Part shown: in pieces, positions 14,269 through 21,169 of the stretch
How positions within the stretch are numbered: position 1 is the stretch's first letter
Layout: each line of letters starts with the position of its first letter
Virus record (IMG/VR): IMGVR_UViG_3300044841_000053
Location: 1-24,629 of that record
Source of the DNA: a virus
Length of the DNA: 24,629 bases
Strand: one strand, 5' to 3'
The notes under the pieces: generated by a model
The model's database searches: none
Seen by the model: only the letters and a program-made list of their open reading frames with translations
Told to the model about the DNA's origin: nothing
Position numbers and translations under genes: made by a program

Positions 14269-14510
14269 GCGGACTGCCCCGCGCGTTTGAACGCTTCCCA
14301 AGCGTCTTTGGCGCGACCTGTATTTGCGACCGCAGCCCATTTCGTTCGCTCTTGCTCTGTGAGGCCGTTCCACCAAGCCATGCCCGCGTCGTCGTCCGCG
14401 GCGACATCAAGCCGCTTCTGAAGGTCGCGCAGATAGGCCGCCTCGCGCAGCAGACTGCGGGCTTCTTCCTCTTTCCGTTCCGCGCGGCGGATATTTTCAC
14501 TTTTCCCCAT
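14265..14510 (-). CDS. Small helical hypothetical protein
   Basis: The protein has 81 residues. The ATG at 14510 follows GGGA at six bases; an ATG two codons upstream is too close to it. Residues 1-40 are a charged helix (MGKSENIRRAERKEEEARSL). A second part reads AWWNGLTEQERTKWAAVANT, then AKDAWEAFKRAG. It overlaps the preceding gene by 14 bases and the next by four. No family is recognised. Confidence 0.75.
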   Translation of the reverse strand: MGKSENIRRAERKEEEARSLLREAAYLRDLQKRLDVAADDDAGMAWWNGLTEQERTKWAAVANTGRAKDAWEAFKRAGQSA

Positions 14511-14673
14511 TGGCATTCCCAATCTTGGCGGCGCGGGCGACAAGTCGCTGCGCGATTTTTCTGACTTGCGAGCACGCGTGATAGGCACCAAGTGCGACCT
14601 GCCCGCGCTCGTGTTCGTCCGCGTATTCGCTGGTTAGCTGAATTATTCTTTTAAGCGCCCTGATGTCGCTCAT
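14497..14673 (-). CDS. Small helical hypothetical protein
   Basis: The protein has 58 residues (begins MSDIRALKRIIQLTSEYADE, ends GNANGEK). It is one long basic amphipathic helix pattern. The ATG at 14673 overlaps the stop of the frameshifted upstream gene in its restored frame (ATGA) and follows GGAGG at six bases. The function is unknown. Confidence 0.75.
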   Translation of the reverse strand: MSDIRALKRIIQLTSEYADEHERGQVALGAYHACSQVRKIAQRLVARAAKIGNANGEK

Positions 14674-14844
14674 ATCGCCCTCCGCAATTCACCAACGGTG
14701 AACGTGTTTTCGTCCATGCCGTCGAAGTCGATGCGGCTGAGCAACAGTTGGAAAAGCTGGGCCGGCTATCGCAGCAAAGTGAGCCGCAAGTGCAGCCTTG
14801 ATGTCGCGCATGTTGGATTCGGTGGCGGGTCCGGTGTGCTTCAT
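14670..14844 (-). pseudogene. Frameshifted small gene (one extra T in a TTTT run)
   Basis: The start at 14844 overlaps the upstream stop (ATGA). The frame reads MKHTGPATESNMRDIKAALA, AHFAAIAGPAF and then shifts out, ending after 51 residues at 14689 with an odd basic tail. Removing one T from the TTTT at 14752-14755 (AAAA on the + strand) gives a natural continuation, QLLLSRIDFDGMDENTFTVG, ending ELRRAI. The restored frame (57 residues) stops exactly in a four-base overlap with the next start at 14673. Both ends therefore obey the operon's coupling rule. It may be a mutation, a sequencing error, or a real +1 frameshift on GCT TTT C. Confidence 0.65.
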
Positions 14845-15077
14845 TCGTCACCCGATCGTGCCTTAGACATGCGCTTACGCATTCTCGCGGCCCTTTGGGC
14901 ACCGTGCTTCCAGATCAAACCCCGGCAGACCTGGCAGGTAGTAAAGGGCGGGAGCCTCGGATTTTCGCATCCGCGATTCACGCATCGCAGGATGTTGACC
15001 CCGCGGCGCAATGTTTCACGTTCTATTCTGTAAGTTCTTGATTTAACTAGATGTCGGTTCTGGATGTGCGCCATCAT
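14841..15077 (-). CDS. Small Cys-motif protein (possible zinc ribbon)
   Basis: The protein has 78 residues. The N-terminus is basic (MMAHIQNRHLVKSRTYRIER). Then LRCVNRGCENPRLPPFTTCQ leads into VCRGLIWKHG, giving CxxxxC...CxxC, a zinc-ribbon-like site. The C-terminal basic helix is QRAARMRKRMSKARSGDE. It is likely nucleic-acid binding from this make-up, but no named family is recognised. It overlaps neighbours by four bases at both ends. Confidence 0.78.
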   Translation of the reverse strand: MMAHIQNRHLVKSRTYRIERETLRRGVNILRCVNRGCENPRLPPFTTCQVCRGLIWKHGAQRAARMRKRMSKARSGDE

Positions 15078-15340
15078 GACCGCTCCTCGCCCAAAACAGC
15101 CGCAGCCAGCGCTATCTCGACTATTTCAGAATCGGGAACTGGGGGGGTGAAGGATTCGGGGCCGAGCCGAACGCTCTCGGCGCACGCTGGGAATAACAGC
15201 GCGCCTTCCCGCCGCCATTCCAGCATGTGACAGCCGGGCTCGGATGGATGCTCTCCGCAATCCGTCCAGCCTATATCCGTCCATTGCCGGACATCTGCGG
15301 CGCGCTCTGTGTGAAGTGGAAAGCGGGTGCGGTCGGTCAT
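15074..15340 (-). CDS. Hypothetical phage protein
   Basis: The protein has 88 residues. The start at 15340 overlaps the upstream stop (ATGA); a reading from 15364 would add eight residues and lose the coupling. The sequence is MTDRTRFPLHTERAADVRQW, then TDCGEHPSEPGCHMLEWRRE, with a hydrophobic/acidic C-terminal helix, SEIVEIALAAAVLGEERS. No family is recognised. Confidence 0.75.
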   Translation of the reverse strand: MTDRTRFPLHTERAADVRQWTDIGWTDCGEHPSEPGCHMLEWRREGALLFPACAESVRLGPESFTPPVPDSEIVEIALAAAVLGEERS

Positions 15341-15573
15341 GCCTTTACCTCGCGACCTTGCCACCTAAGCGAGGCGTCAATCTCCAGCGATACTCCGGCG
15401 CTCGCTTCAACTAGTGCCGCTCTGAGGGCGTCCGCAGCCCTGGAATCGTCCACACCGAAGCCGCCAACTTCCAATCGGAAATAACCGCCAGCGCCGTACC
15501 AGCGCCGCTCAATGATGGCCTCAACAACGTCGCCAGCAGGTGTTTTGCATTTGCGGAAGGTGATCCCGGTCAT
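15337..15573 (-). CDS. Small beta-rich hypothetical protein
   Basis: The protein has 78 residues (MTGITFRKCKTPAGDVVEAI, then RRWYGAGGYFRLEVGGFGVD, then a helix DALRAALVEASAG and a final strand VSLEIDASLRWQGREV). The pattern suggests a small two-layer alpha/beta domain. Four-base overlaps at both ends support the coordinates. No family is recognised. Confidence 0.78.
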   Translation of the reverse strand: MTGITFRKCKTPAGDVVEAIIERRWYGAGGYFRLEVGGFGVDDSRAADALRAALVEASAGVSLEIDASLRWQGREVKA

Positions 15574-15974
15574 GGCGCCACCGCATCAGGCAGGACGCGA
15601 TATTCGATGACCTTGCCGTGAAAGGTGGCCAGTTTGATCCCAACCTGCATCCCATTCGATATTCCGCGGTCGGTATACACAACCACCGCGTCCGCCCGAT
15701 GCATCCAGGCGTGCCCCGCATTGATGCCGTGAGCACGTTCTGCGGGGTGGCTATCGTCTAGAACTCCGTCTTGGGTGTATAGGAGGTGCGACGCGATCGG
15801 GCTTTCACCTCGAAGCAGACAATCCCTGACACAGGCGCGCGCATAGGCGATGTTTGCCGGGATGTCGCCAGCGAATGGCGACTCCAGCAACACGCAACGC
15901 ATATCCTTCGTGTGCGATCCGAACCGCGCAGGGTTCGAGAACGGCGAAAGATCGAGATTTTCGGTTCCGCCCAT
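15570..15974 (-). CDS. DUF7768 / nucleoside 2-deoxyribosyltransferase-like protein
   Basis: The protein has 134 residues. Residues 25-130 follow the phage DUF7768 pattern: MRCVLLESPFAGDIPANIAY, SPIASHLLYTQ (59-69), RAHGINAGHAWMHRADAVVV (80-99), YTDRGISNGMQVGI. This group belongs to the nucleoside 2-deoxyribosyltransferase/DUF4406-like fold, which handles nucleosides or nucleotides. The exact reaction is unknown for the phage members. The ATG at 15974 abuts the ParB stop (TAGATG) and follows GGCGG at five bases. Placement between ParB/methyltransferase and other modification-type genes makes a nucleotide or base role attractive. Confidence 0.8.
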   Translation of the reverse strand: MGGTENLDLSPFSNPARFGSHTKDMRCVLLESPFAGDIPANIAYARACVRDCLLRGESPIASHLLYTQDGVLDDSHPAERAHGINAGHAWMHRADAVVVYTDRGISNGMQVGIKLATFHGKVIEYRVLPDAVAP

Positions 15975-16787
15975 CTATTCCGCCGCCTGCCTGAGACCGG
16001 GTTTCAGAACGCCGATCTTTTCCAGCGCGTCCCGTGCAATTTCCGCAGCATCGCCATCGCCGTCTTTCGCGATCAATTCCAATGCGCCGATCATTGTCTT
16101 GATGTTGCCGGCAGTAGCCTGGAATTCACCCGTCGATGCTTTTACGTGAGCCGTGGTGATGCGGGATTTTCCTTCGGACGCGGCCTGGATTTTTGCCGCC
16201 GCGAGTGTCTCGCCCGCCTTGTCGCCGTGCTTGCGGACGACGTTCATTGCAGTTGATGGCGATACTTCGTTATCGCGTACCATCCGCTGAACGTCTTGAG
16301 GTGCGGCGAGTAAGTCGAGATGGTTATCGACCGTCTGTTTCGTTTCCCATCCGAGACGCTTCGCGATCTGCACCTTCTCCCATCCGAAACCGACGAGACG
16401 CTTCACGACCTCAGCAACTTCAAGAGCGGTTAGCGGCTCGCCGGAATTCGACACGACAAGATCAGCGCAGCGGTCCGCTTCGCTCGTTCCCTTCGGCTCC
16501 GGGATGCACGGCACGGCTTTGATATCCGCGCCGAGTTCATCAATTGCGATAAGCGCTGCGGCGCGGCGGCGATGGCCCGAGACCACAAACACCTCTTCGC
16601 CCTTCAACCGCACCATCAAGGGCTGCTGGACGCCAACGCTGGCGATTGAGCGCGCAAGCTCTTGCAGTTTTGCTTTCGCGTCCGGCGCTTCGAGATCGCG
16701 GATATTATATCCGGGTTCGACCTGGATTATTCTCGGATCAAATAAGAGCAGGTCGCGCTTACTTTCCGCTAGGTCACGAAGCTGCAT
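15975..16787 (-). CDS. ParB/Spo0J-family protein
   Basis: The protein has 270 residues. The N-terminal ParB domain holds VEPGYNIRDLEAPDAKAKLQ, then LARSIASVGVQQPLMVRLKG, then the nucleotide-contacting box SGHRRRAA (residues 70-77). An HTH follows at about 133-180 (VQIAKRLGWETKQTVDNHLD, then VSPSTAMNVVRKHG). The C-terminal 80 residues are helical. GGGAG lies six bases upstream of the ATG. In many phages a ParB domain is fused or adjacent to a DNA methyltransferase and is thought to serve modification or DNA targeting rather than partition; here it directly follows one. No parA partner is seen. Confidence 0.88.
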   Translation of the reverse strand: MQLRDLAESKRDLLLFDPRIIQVEPGYNIRDLEAPDAKAKLQELARSIASVGVQQPLMVRLKGEEVFVVSGHRRRAAALIAIDELGADIKAVPCIPEPKGTSEADRCADLVVSNSGEPLTALEVAEVVKRLVGFGWEKVQIAKRLGWETKQTVDNHLDLLAAPQDVQRMVRDNEVSPSTAMNVVRKHGDKAGETLAAAKIQAASEGKSRITTAHVKASTGEFQATAGNIKTMIGALELIAKDGDGDAAEIARDALEKIGVLKPGLRQAAE

Positions 16788-16824
16788 TATCGACTCCCAT
16801 GAAATTTGATTTTGTATTTGTCAT
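16774..16824 (-). CDS. Micro-ORF bridging methyltransferase and parB
   Basis: This has 16 codons (MTNTKSNFMGVDNAAS). Its ATG overlaps the methyltransferase stop (ATGA), and it ends 14 bases inside the ParB gene, spanning the GGGAG site of parB. It is probably a reinitiation bridge. Evidence is limited to position. Confidence 0.35.
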   Translation of the reverse strand: MTNTKSNFMGVDNAAS

Positions 16825-18374
16825 TCTGCTGCGGCCTCTAGTCCTGCGAAGAGCGAGTCCGCGCCGAACGGGGCCTTGTCTTTGCCGAGTTGCTTGACCA
16901 TGTGACGCGAGCCCTCTTCCTTGCCCATGAAGGCTGCTTCGATACGAGCGCGAGCGAGAGTGGCGTATTCGGGATTGAGTTCGATCAGTGTTGTCGTGCG
17001 GCCGAGCTGCGCAGCTACAAGCGCGGTCGTGCCCGCGCCACCGAATATGTCGAGTATGCGAGACGGTATCGGCGACGCGTCCGGACAATCACACGTTGGA
17101 GCGAAGCCAAGAGTCTTGACATTTTTTTCCAGTCGCACCGCGAACCCTGCCGTCTGCGCGCGATTGTCAGTGCTGCGCGGACCGTTCGTTGTTCGGTTGC
17201 CGGGGTTGTCGTAAGTTGTTTCGGTTTGGCGCCGCCACGGCGCTCCGCAGCACACACAAGCGCCAGCCTCACTAGATCCCGCTTTGATGCAGCGCTCCGC
17301 CAAAGCCGGTGGGAAAGTCGCGAAGTGTGCGTCCGAGAATGAAGCGGTCGGAATAGTCCAGACATTCCGCAGATTGCGTCCTGCCTCACGCGGCGCGAAG
17401 CCCGCACCCGACGTGCCTTCAGCGGATAGATCGGAGTCGCCGTCGATTATCTTTCGTCCATATTCTTTACTATGCGGCTTCTGCCCTCCAACAGCCTTCA
17501 TGTTACCGTTGGTTTTCTGGCCGCCGTTCGCGCGCGTCGATCCAGTTTGCGATTCTAAATCTTGCGCGAGTCGCCAAACAGACGATTGAGCAAGGGGCTC
17601 CGCTACCGCGTCCGCATCATAGAAATATCGATCCTGCTTTGAGAGTAGCCACACCTTTTCATGTGACGTGCCCGGCCGATCTTTGATGCTCTCCGGCATC
17701 GGATTTGGTTTATGCCAGACGATCTCGCTGCGCACGTACCAACCCGCTTCCTGGAGCGCTATAGCGAGACGATTTGGGATCATGCAAAGGTCTTTGGGCT
17801 TAAGGTAGCCACCGCCACGCCAGCGGATTGAATCGTCACTCTTGCCCCATCCGCCGACGTCGACGTCCTCACGTTCCTCACCAGCCGTTATTCGCTTGCC
17901 GCCTATCGCAACAATTCTGCCGGGGTGGTTTGAGCCTTCATTTCGTTGCTGCTTGCAGTCGCCACCACGCCGATCGCCGCTCTCATGGTTCGGAGAGTAG
18001 ATCTCACCTACGGTAGAGAACGGCTTATCCCGGAACGTCCGATCATCGTTGCCTGCGGCCTTAGTGTCCGCCGCGCTGCGCCCGTTCGGCGATGTCGCGT
18101 AGCAATCCCCATAATTCAACCAGAGCGTTGCGCTCGGCTTCATTACCCGGCGCACCTCATTGAACACGTCGACCATCACGGCCAGGTGCTCGCCTAGCGT
18201 CGGCTCCAGCCCGATCTGCCCCTCGACATCGTAGTCCCTTAAACCCCAGTAGGGCGGAGAGGTCACCACGCAATCAAAATGATCGTCTGGCAACGTCCTG
18301 AGCATTGCTCGCACGTCGCCGAGAAGCATCGTAACGCGACCATCAAGAAACGTGGTTTGGAAGTCAGCGCTCAC
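16821..18374 (-). CDS. Site-specific DNA methyltransferase, beta class (N4-C or N6-A)
   Basis: The protein has 517 residues. The GTG start follows GGGAGG at six bases. Motif IV TSPPYWGLRDY (38-48) comes first, and the AdoMet-binding motif I DIFGGAGTTALVAAQ (442-456) comes last with IELNPEY, the order of beta-class enzymes. The SPPY form is commoner in N4-cytosine enzymes, but N6-adenine cannot be excluded. The middle (110-430) includes the likely target-recognition region, with PNRLAIALQEAGWYVRSEIV, then WHKPNPMPES, and a CVCCGAPW...CDC cysteine cluster. No restriction endonuclease is visible, so protection or regulation is more likely than a restriction system. Confidence 0.93.
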   Translation of the reverse strand: MSADFQTTFLDGRVTMLLGDVRAMLRTLPDDHFDCVVTSPPYWGLRDYDVEGQIGLEPTLGEHLAVMVDVFNEVRRVMKPSATLWLNYGDCYATSPNGRSAADTKAAGNDDRTFRDKPFSTVGEIYSPNHESGDRRGGDCKQQRNEGSNHPGRIVAIGGKRITAGEEREDVDVGGWGKSDDSIRWRGGGYLKPKDLCMIPNRLAIALQEAGWYVRSEIVWHKPNPMPESIKDRPGTSHEKVWLLSKQDRYFYDADAVAEPLAQSSVWRLAQDLESQTGSTRANGGQKTNGNMKAVGGQKPHSKEYGRKIIDGDSDLSAEGTSGAGFAPREAGRNLRNVWTIPTASFSDAHFATFPPALAERCIKAGSSEAGACVCCGAPWRRQTETTYDNPGNRTTNGPRSTDNRAQTAGFAVRLEKNVKTLGFAPTCDCPDASPIPSRILDIFGGAGTTALVAAQLGRTTTLIELNPEYATLARARIEAAFMGKEEGSRHMVKQLGKDKAPFGADSLFAGLEAAAE

Positions 18375-18438
18375 CCGCCGCCTCCCGACGCTTCAATTCA
18401 CGAGTTGATGACGTACTGCGATGGTTGGGGGTGCTCAT
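18364..18438 (-). CDS. Micro-ORF upstream of the methyltransferase
   Basis: This has 24 codons (MSTPNHRSTSSTRELKRREA, then AGER). The ATG overlaps the upstream stop (ATGA), and its TGA falls 11 bases inside the methyltransferase frame, covering that gene's GGGAGG site. It is polar and basic. It is the longest of the four micro-ORFs with this arrangement. Confidence 0.4.
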   Translation of the reverse strand: MSTPNHRSTSSTRELKRREAAGER

Positions 18439-18878
18439 GCGGGCACTCCGAACATGCCGAGATACAGTGCCAACTCACTTACAGGCGCGTCCTCATCAAT
18501 CGCGTCAGATAGTCTGCAAGCGTTATTTCCGCTTGCGCCGCCGACCGTGAATTTGCGGCTGCGCAGCGCGAGGTTCAAAAGCAACGTGGCGTCGGCTAGT
18601 GAAAGCTCGTATTCGTTCCAGCACCAGTTGCCGACATGCGAAGCGGCATTGATGACTTTGAACTCGCGCCGAAATATTCGGATCGTCTCTTCGCATTCAG
18701 TGAAGCGCGGCGCGGCGCCTCCGGACAAGTCTAAGTCAAGCGTCTCGCCCTTGTGGCTAAACGACAAGCCCTCAGCCGTCCCGACGAAATATCCGCCGTC
18801 ACCATTGCAGGCCACGCCGACTCGGATGGTCGGTTCCGGAGCGCGGCGTGCGCGCTTGCGTTGCTTGAGGCTACTCAT
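18435..18878 (-). CDS. Hypothetical protein
   Basis: The protein has 147 residues. The start at 18878 overlaps the upstream stop (ATGA). A basic N-terminus (MSSLKQRKRARRAPEP) is followed by a beta-rich part, IRVGVACNGDGGYFVGTAEG, then LSFSHKGETLDLDLSGGAAP and a helical/hydrophobic C-terminus, LSLADATLLLNLALRSR, ending VSELALYLGMFGVPA. No catalytic motif or family is recognised. It directly precedes the methyltransferase. Confidence 0.78.
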   Translation of the reverse strand: MSSLKQRKRARRAPEPTIRVGVACNGDGGYFVGTAEGLSFSHKGETLDLDLSGGAAPRFTECEETIRIFRREFKVINAASHVGNWCWNEYELSLADATLLLNLALRSRKFTVGGASGNNACRLSDAIDEDAPVSELALYLGMFGVPA

Positions 18879-19402
18879 GCTGCCAACCCCTGCATAGTCC
18901 ACAGAGGGGCAATCATGGCCGCCAAATCGGGATAGCGCTCCGCAACATCGCGCCGAAGCGGCAGGCCATCAACAAAATCGCGGAGCGCCCTTTCTTCTGC
19001 ATTGTACCGCACACGCTGCGCTTCGATATCATCGCAGAACGGGATCAGCGCTGGAATCTCCGACGAGTACAGGCTTTTGTACGTGCCCCGAAACCCATCA
19101 TTTCCAGGCATCGCCACGATCTTCCCCTCCGGGAACTTAAACCCGTACCGCCGATCCCAAAGCTTTGTTGTTTCGTTGAACGCGGTCACGTTGACCACCA
19201 CAACATCGTCAACCAACTTGTAGCGCCGAAGCACTTCAAGATCAGCGGCCGGGAATTGCGCGGCTGCCCATTCGTTCACGATATCGAATACTTTCTCGCT
19301 AATTGAAGGTGCAACCTCGTTGAACCTCTCGCGCATCAAATGCGAGTAGTGCTGGCGCAACCGCTCAGCGTCGCTACGGCGTATGCGTCCCTTAAACTTC
19401 AT
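18875..19402 (-). CDS. Uncharacterised protein, weakly Nmad5-like
   Basis: The protein has 175 residues, starting at 19402 in a four-base overlap with the upstream stop. The helical N-terminus (MKFKGRIRRSDAERLRQHYS, then FNEVAPSISEKVFDIVNEWA) leads to LEVLRRYKLVDDVVVVNVTA. A beta-rich middle, LWDRRYGFKFPEGKIVAMPG, is followed by a late helical part, DIEAQRVRYNAEERALRDFV, and a C-terminal RRDVAERYPDLAAMIAPL. This order, and the ending with a tyrosine-proline-aspartate segment before a final hydrophobic helix, recalls phage Nmad5 (nucleotide-modification-associated) proteins. The match is weak and needs a profile search. The gene is certain; the family is not. Confidence 0.65.
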   Translation of the reverse strand: MKFKGRIRRSDAERLRQHYSHLMRERFNEVAPSISEKVFDIVNEWAAAQFPAADLEVLRRYKLVDDVVVVNVTAFNETTKLWDRRYGFKFPEGKIVAMPGNDGFRGTYKSLYSSEIPALIPFCDDIEAQRVRYNAEERALRDFVDGLPLRRDVAERYPDLAAMIAPLWTMQGLAA

Positions 19403-19713
19403 GCCGACACCCGCGCGGATTTTTTCTGATGCTCGCGCCACAATCGCGCAGCCGGGCTTTCCGTGCCGGCCGCCATGTGACGTTCTAGTTCTGCAAACGC
19501 TGCCTTTGCGCGAGCCTTACAGGTCCGCAGCGGCAACCTCCACCAGCACCATGTTGGCTCACCACCTCGATCGGCGACGCCCTCGATACGAAGCGTCACG
19601 CCGCCATGTTCCCATCCGAACAGAACGGGCTGCAATTGGCCAAGGCCGACCACACGCCAGCATTTCTGCCAACGCATGGACCGGTCGCACATGCGGAGGA
19701 TTCGCGTGTTCAT
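19399..19713 (-). CDS. Hypothetical Trp/Cys-rich protein
   Basis: The protein has 104 residues. I chose 19713 because it overlaps the clamp gene stop (ATGA); 19749 would run far into that gene. The N-terminal MNTRILRMCDRSMRWQKCWR is followed by VLFGWEHGGVTLRIEGVADR and WCWWRLPLRTCKARAKAAFA, with several Trp and three Cys. The C-terminal helix is basic. No family is recognised. Confidence 0.75.
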   Translation of the reverse strand: MNTRILRMCDRSMRWQKCWRVVGLGQLQPVLFGWEHGGVTLRIEGVADRGGEPTWCWWRLPLRTCKARAKAAFAELERHMAAGTESPAARLWREHQKKSARVSA

Positions 19714-20825
19714 GCCGCTTCCGCCCTGCGATTTGTTTTTGAAGCACACGGAACCAGGATGTTGACCGCAAACGGCTCTTGCGGATCAATCACCCGAAAC
19801 GCTTCTCGCTCGTTAGGAATTCTGAATTGGACCGTCTCGCCATCCATAGCCTCAAGCGCGCTCGTCAATTGTTCGGCGCGGAGGCAGACGAATCCCTCGG
19901 TTTCGGATTCACATTCGATCTTTTCCGCGCCATCAGCTGCGCCAGTGACGGAAATAGATATTTCTTCGTTGGCGATCTCAATGTCGACCAGGTCCGTTTC
20001 GCTGAAATCACCCGCAGCTCGCAACCGCGCTAGGCACTCCAGAACGGTTTCGCGATCGATCTTCGCCATACCGATTCGCTCATCGGTCGCCCCAATGACC
20101 CCTTGAAATGCTTCTGGGTAGGTAGAGTCGATAAGTTTGGAGCTGTAGATGGCGCCAGCAACTGAAAACGAGACGATACGGTCTGAGATTGCAAGTTCGC
20201 CGCCCTTGCCAAACTTAACGATCTCATCGGCTGCGCTCCTCGGGATGATCGCCCCCTTGAAGGCGCCTGGCTCAATTGGCGTCCCGAAACGCATAAGCGC
20301 GTAACCATTGGTCGCCACCGAGCAGAGCCGCCCAGCGTCAGGGTGAACATAGAAGCCCTGTAGGCATGTCCGCGGCTCTTTAGGGTTGATCGCAGACCGT
20401 GCCCTGACAAACAGCTGCTTGATATCTTCTGATGAAATCTGGAACTTTGCGCCACCCTCGGCCGTAAGCGGCGCGGGCATGTCTTTCGCGTCTAGAACGG
20501 GTAATTTATAGCGGGACCGCCCGGACCGGATGATTGCATCCTTACCGACAACTTCAACGATGACAGATGCGGCCTTATGAAAACCGGCTGCAATCCGAGC
20601 AAGCGGTTCAGCAGGAATTGCAGATGCGCCAGGGGCACCAACTTCTGCCGCAACCGTAGCCTCGCTGGAAGAGTCCATATCGTGACCAAGAAGCCGCACC
20701 TCTGCGCCTGCAGCCGCCTCGCATCGGATATGTTTCAATATCGCGATGACGTTAGCCGCCCGCGCCCGATCACACGGCCCGCGCAGCGCAGCCGAAAGCT
20801 CTCCCGCATTGACGGTGAATTTCAT
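19710..20825 (-). CDS. dnaN: DNA polymerase III beta subunit (sliding clamp), phage-encoded
   Basis: The protein has 371 residues, normal clamp length (about 366-375). It has the three-domain layout: MKFTVNAGELSAALRGPCDR opens domain 1; RSGRSRYKLPVLDAKDMPAP closes domain 1, as in clamps (SGRSRFxLP); domain 2 contains FYVHPDAGRLCSVATNGYAL; domain 3 contains EMDGETVQFRIPNEREAFRV and a late AVNILVP. In bacterial clamps the ring tethers polymerase III to DNA. A phage copy may recruit host polymerase to phage forks. No phage DNA polymerase lies in this window. Four-base overlaps occur at both ends. Confidence 0.93.
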   Translation of the reverse strand: MKFTVNAGELSAALRGPCDRARAANVIAILKHIRCEAAAGAEVRLLGHDMDSSSEATVAAEVGAPGASAIPAEPLARIAAGFHKAASVIVEVVGKDAIIRSGRSRYKLPVLDAKDMPAPLTAEGGAKFQISSEDIKQLFVRARSAINPKEPRTCLQGFYVHPDAGRLCSVATNGYALMRFGTPIEPGAFKGAIIPRSAADEIVKFGKGGELAISDRIVSFSVAGAIYSSKLIDSTYPEAFQGVIGATDERIGMAKIDRETVLECLARLRAAGDFSETDLVDIEIANEEISISVTGAADGAEKIECESETEGFVCLRAEQLTSALEAMDGETVQFRIPNEREAFRVIDPQEPFAVNILVPCASKTNRRAEAA

Positions 20826-21169
20826 GGGTTGCGCCCCACTGCGTCATGGAGGGCGACGATGGTCTGCATTGCGCGATCAGTTTGCGGAACATCGTATTTC
20901 AGCGGCGCTACGCGCACGCATTCATCCAGGAAGCGGTTAATTGCTTCGACTGCGCCAAGTTCGGTGGCCGCGCCCTCGCCCTCGATTTCGACAAGCCTTT
21001 CTTCAAACCTTTCTTCAAACCTTTCTTCGGCGGTATAAAGCTTGCCCGCAAGATCGGAGTTCTTGCTATCTAGCGAGTTGATCTTGCCTGCCAGTCGGTC
21101 AATCTCCGCATGACAAGCGGTCACCGTCTTTGGATATTCGACTTCCAGATCGTCAATGGTTTCGCTCAT
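20822..21169 (-). CDS. Coiled-coil hypothetical protein
   Basis: The protein has 115 residues. The start at 21169 overlaps the previous stop (ATGA); a reading from 21205 breaks that. Residues 20-70 form a heptad-like charged helix (HAEIDRLAGKINSLDSKNSD, then YTAEERFEERFEERLVEIEG) built partly by a 12-base tandem repeat. The C-terminus is INRFLDECVRVAPLKYDVPQ with a final helix. It is directly upstream of the clamp gene. The function is unknown. Confidence 0.82.
   Translation of the reverse strand: MSETIDDLEVEYPKTVTACHAEIDRLAGKINSLDSKNSDLAGKLYTAEERFEERFEERLVEIEGEGAATELGAVEAINRFLDECVRVAPLKYDVPQTDRAMQTIVALHDAVGRNP
20996..21028. repeat. 12-bp tandem repeat (2.75 copies) in a coiled-coil gene
   Basis: The unit cctttcttcaaa occurs at 20996-21007 and 21008-21019, with a partial copy (9 bases) at 21020-21028. 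It is in frame, giving repeated FEER in the coiled coil. Confidence 0.9.

Noticed and set aside
14651-14902. Minus-strand frame of 83 codons across the frameshifted gene
   Set aside because: It is Cys/Ser/Arg-rich and does not fit the overlap pattern; the other two frames together explain the region better.
15786-16256. Plus-strand open frame opposite ParB and the DUF7768 gene
   Set aside because: It covers two well-supported minus-strand genes and shows no domain pattern.
16890-17342. Plus-strand open frame within the methyltransferase gene
   Set aside because: It is antisense to the methyltransferase, whose motifs are intact; composition is that of a shadow frame.
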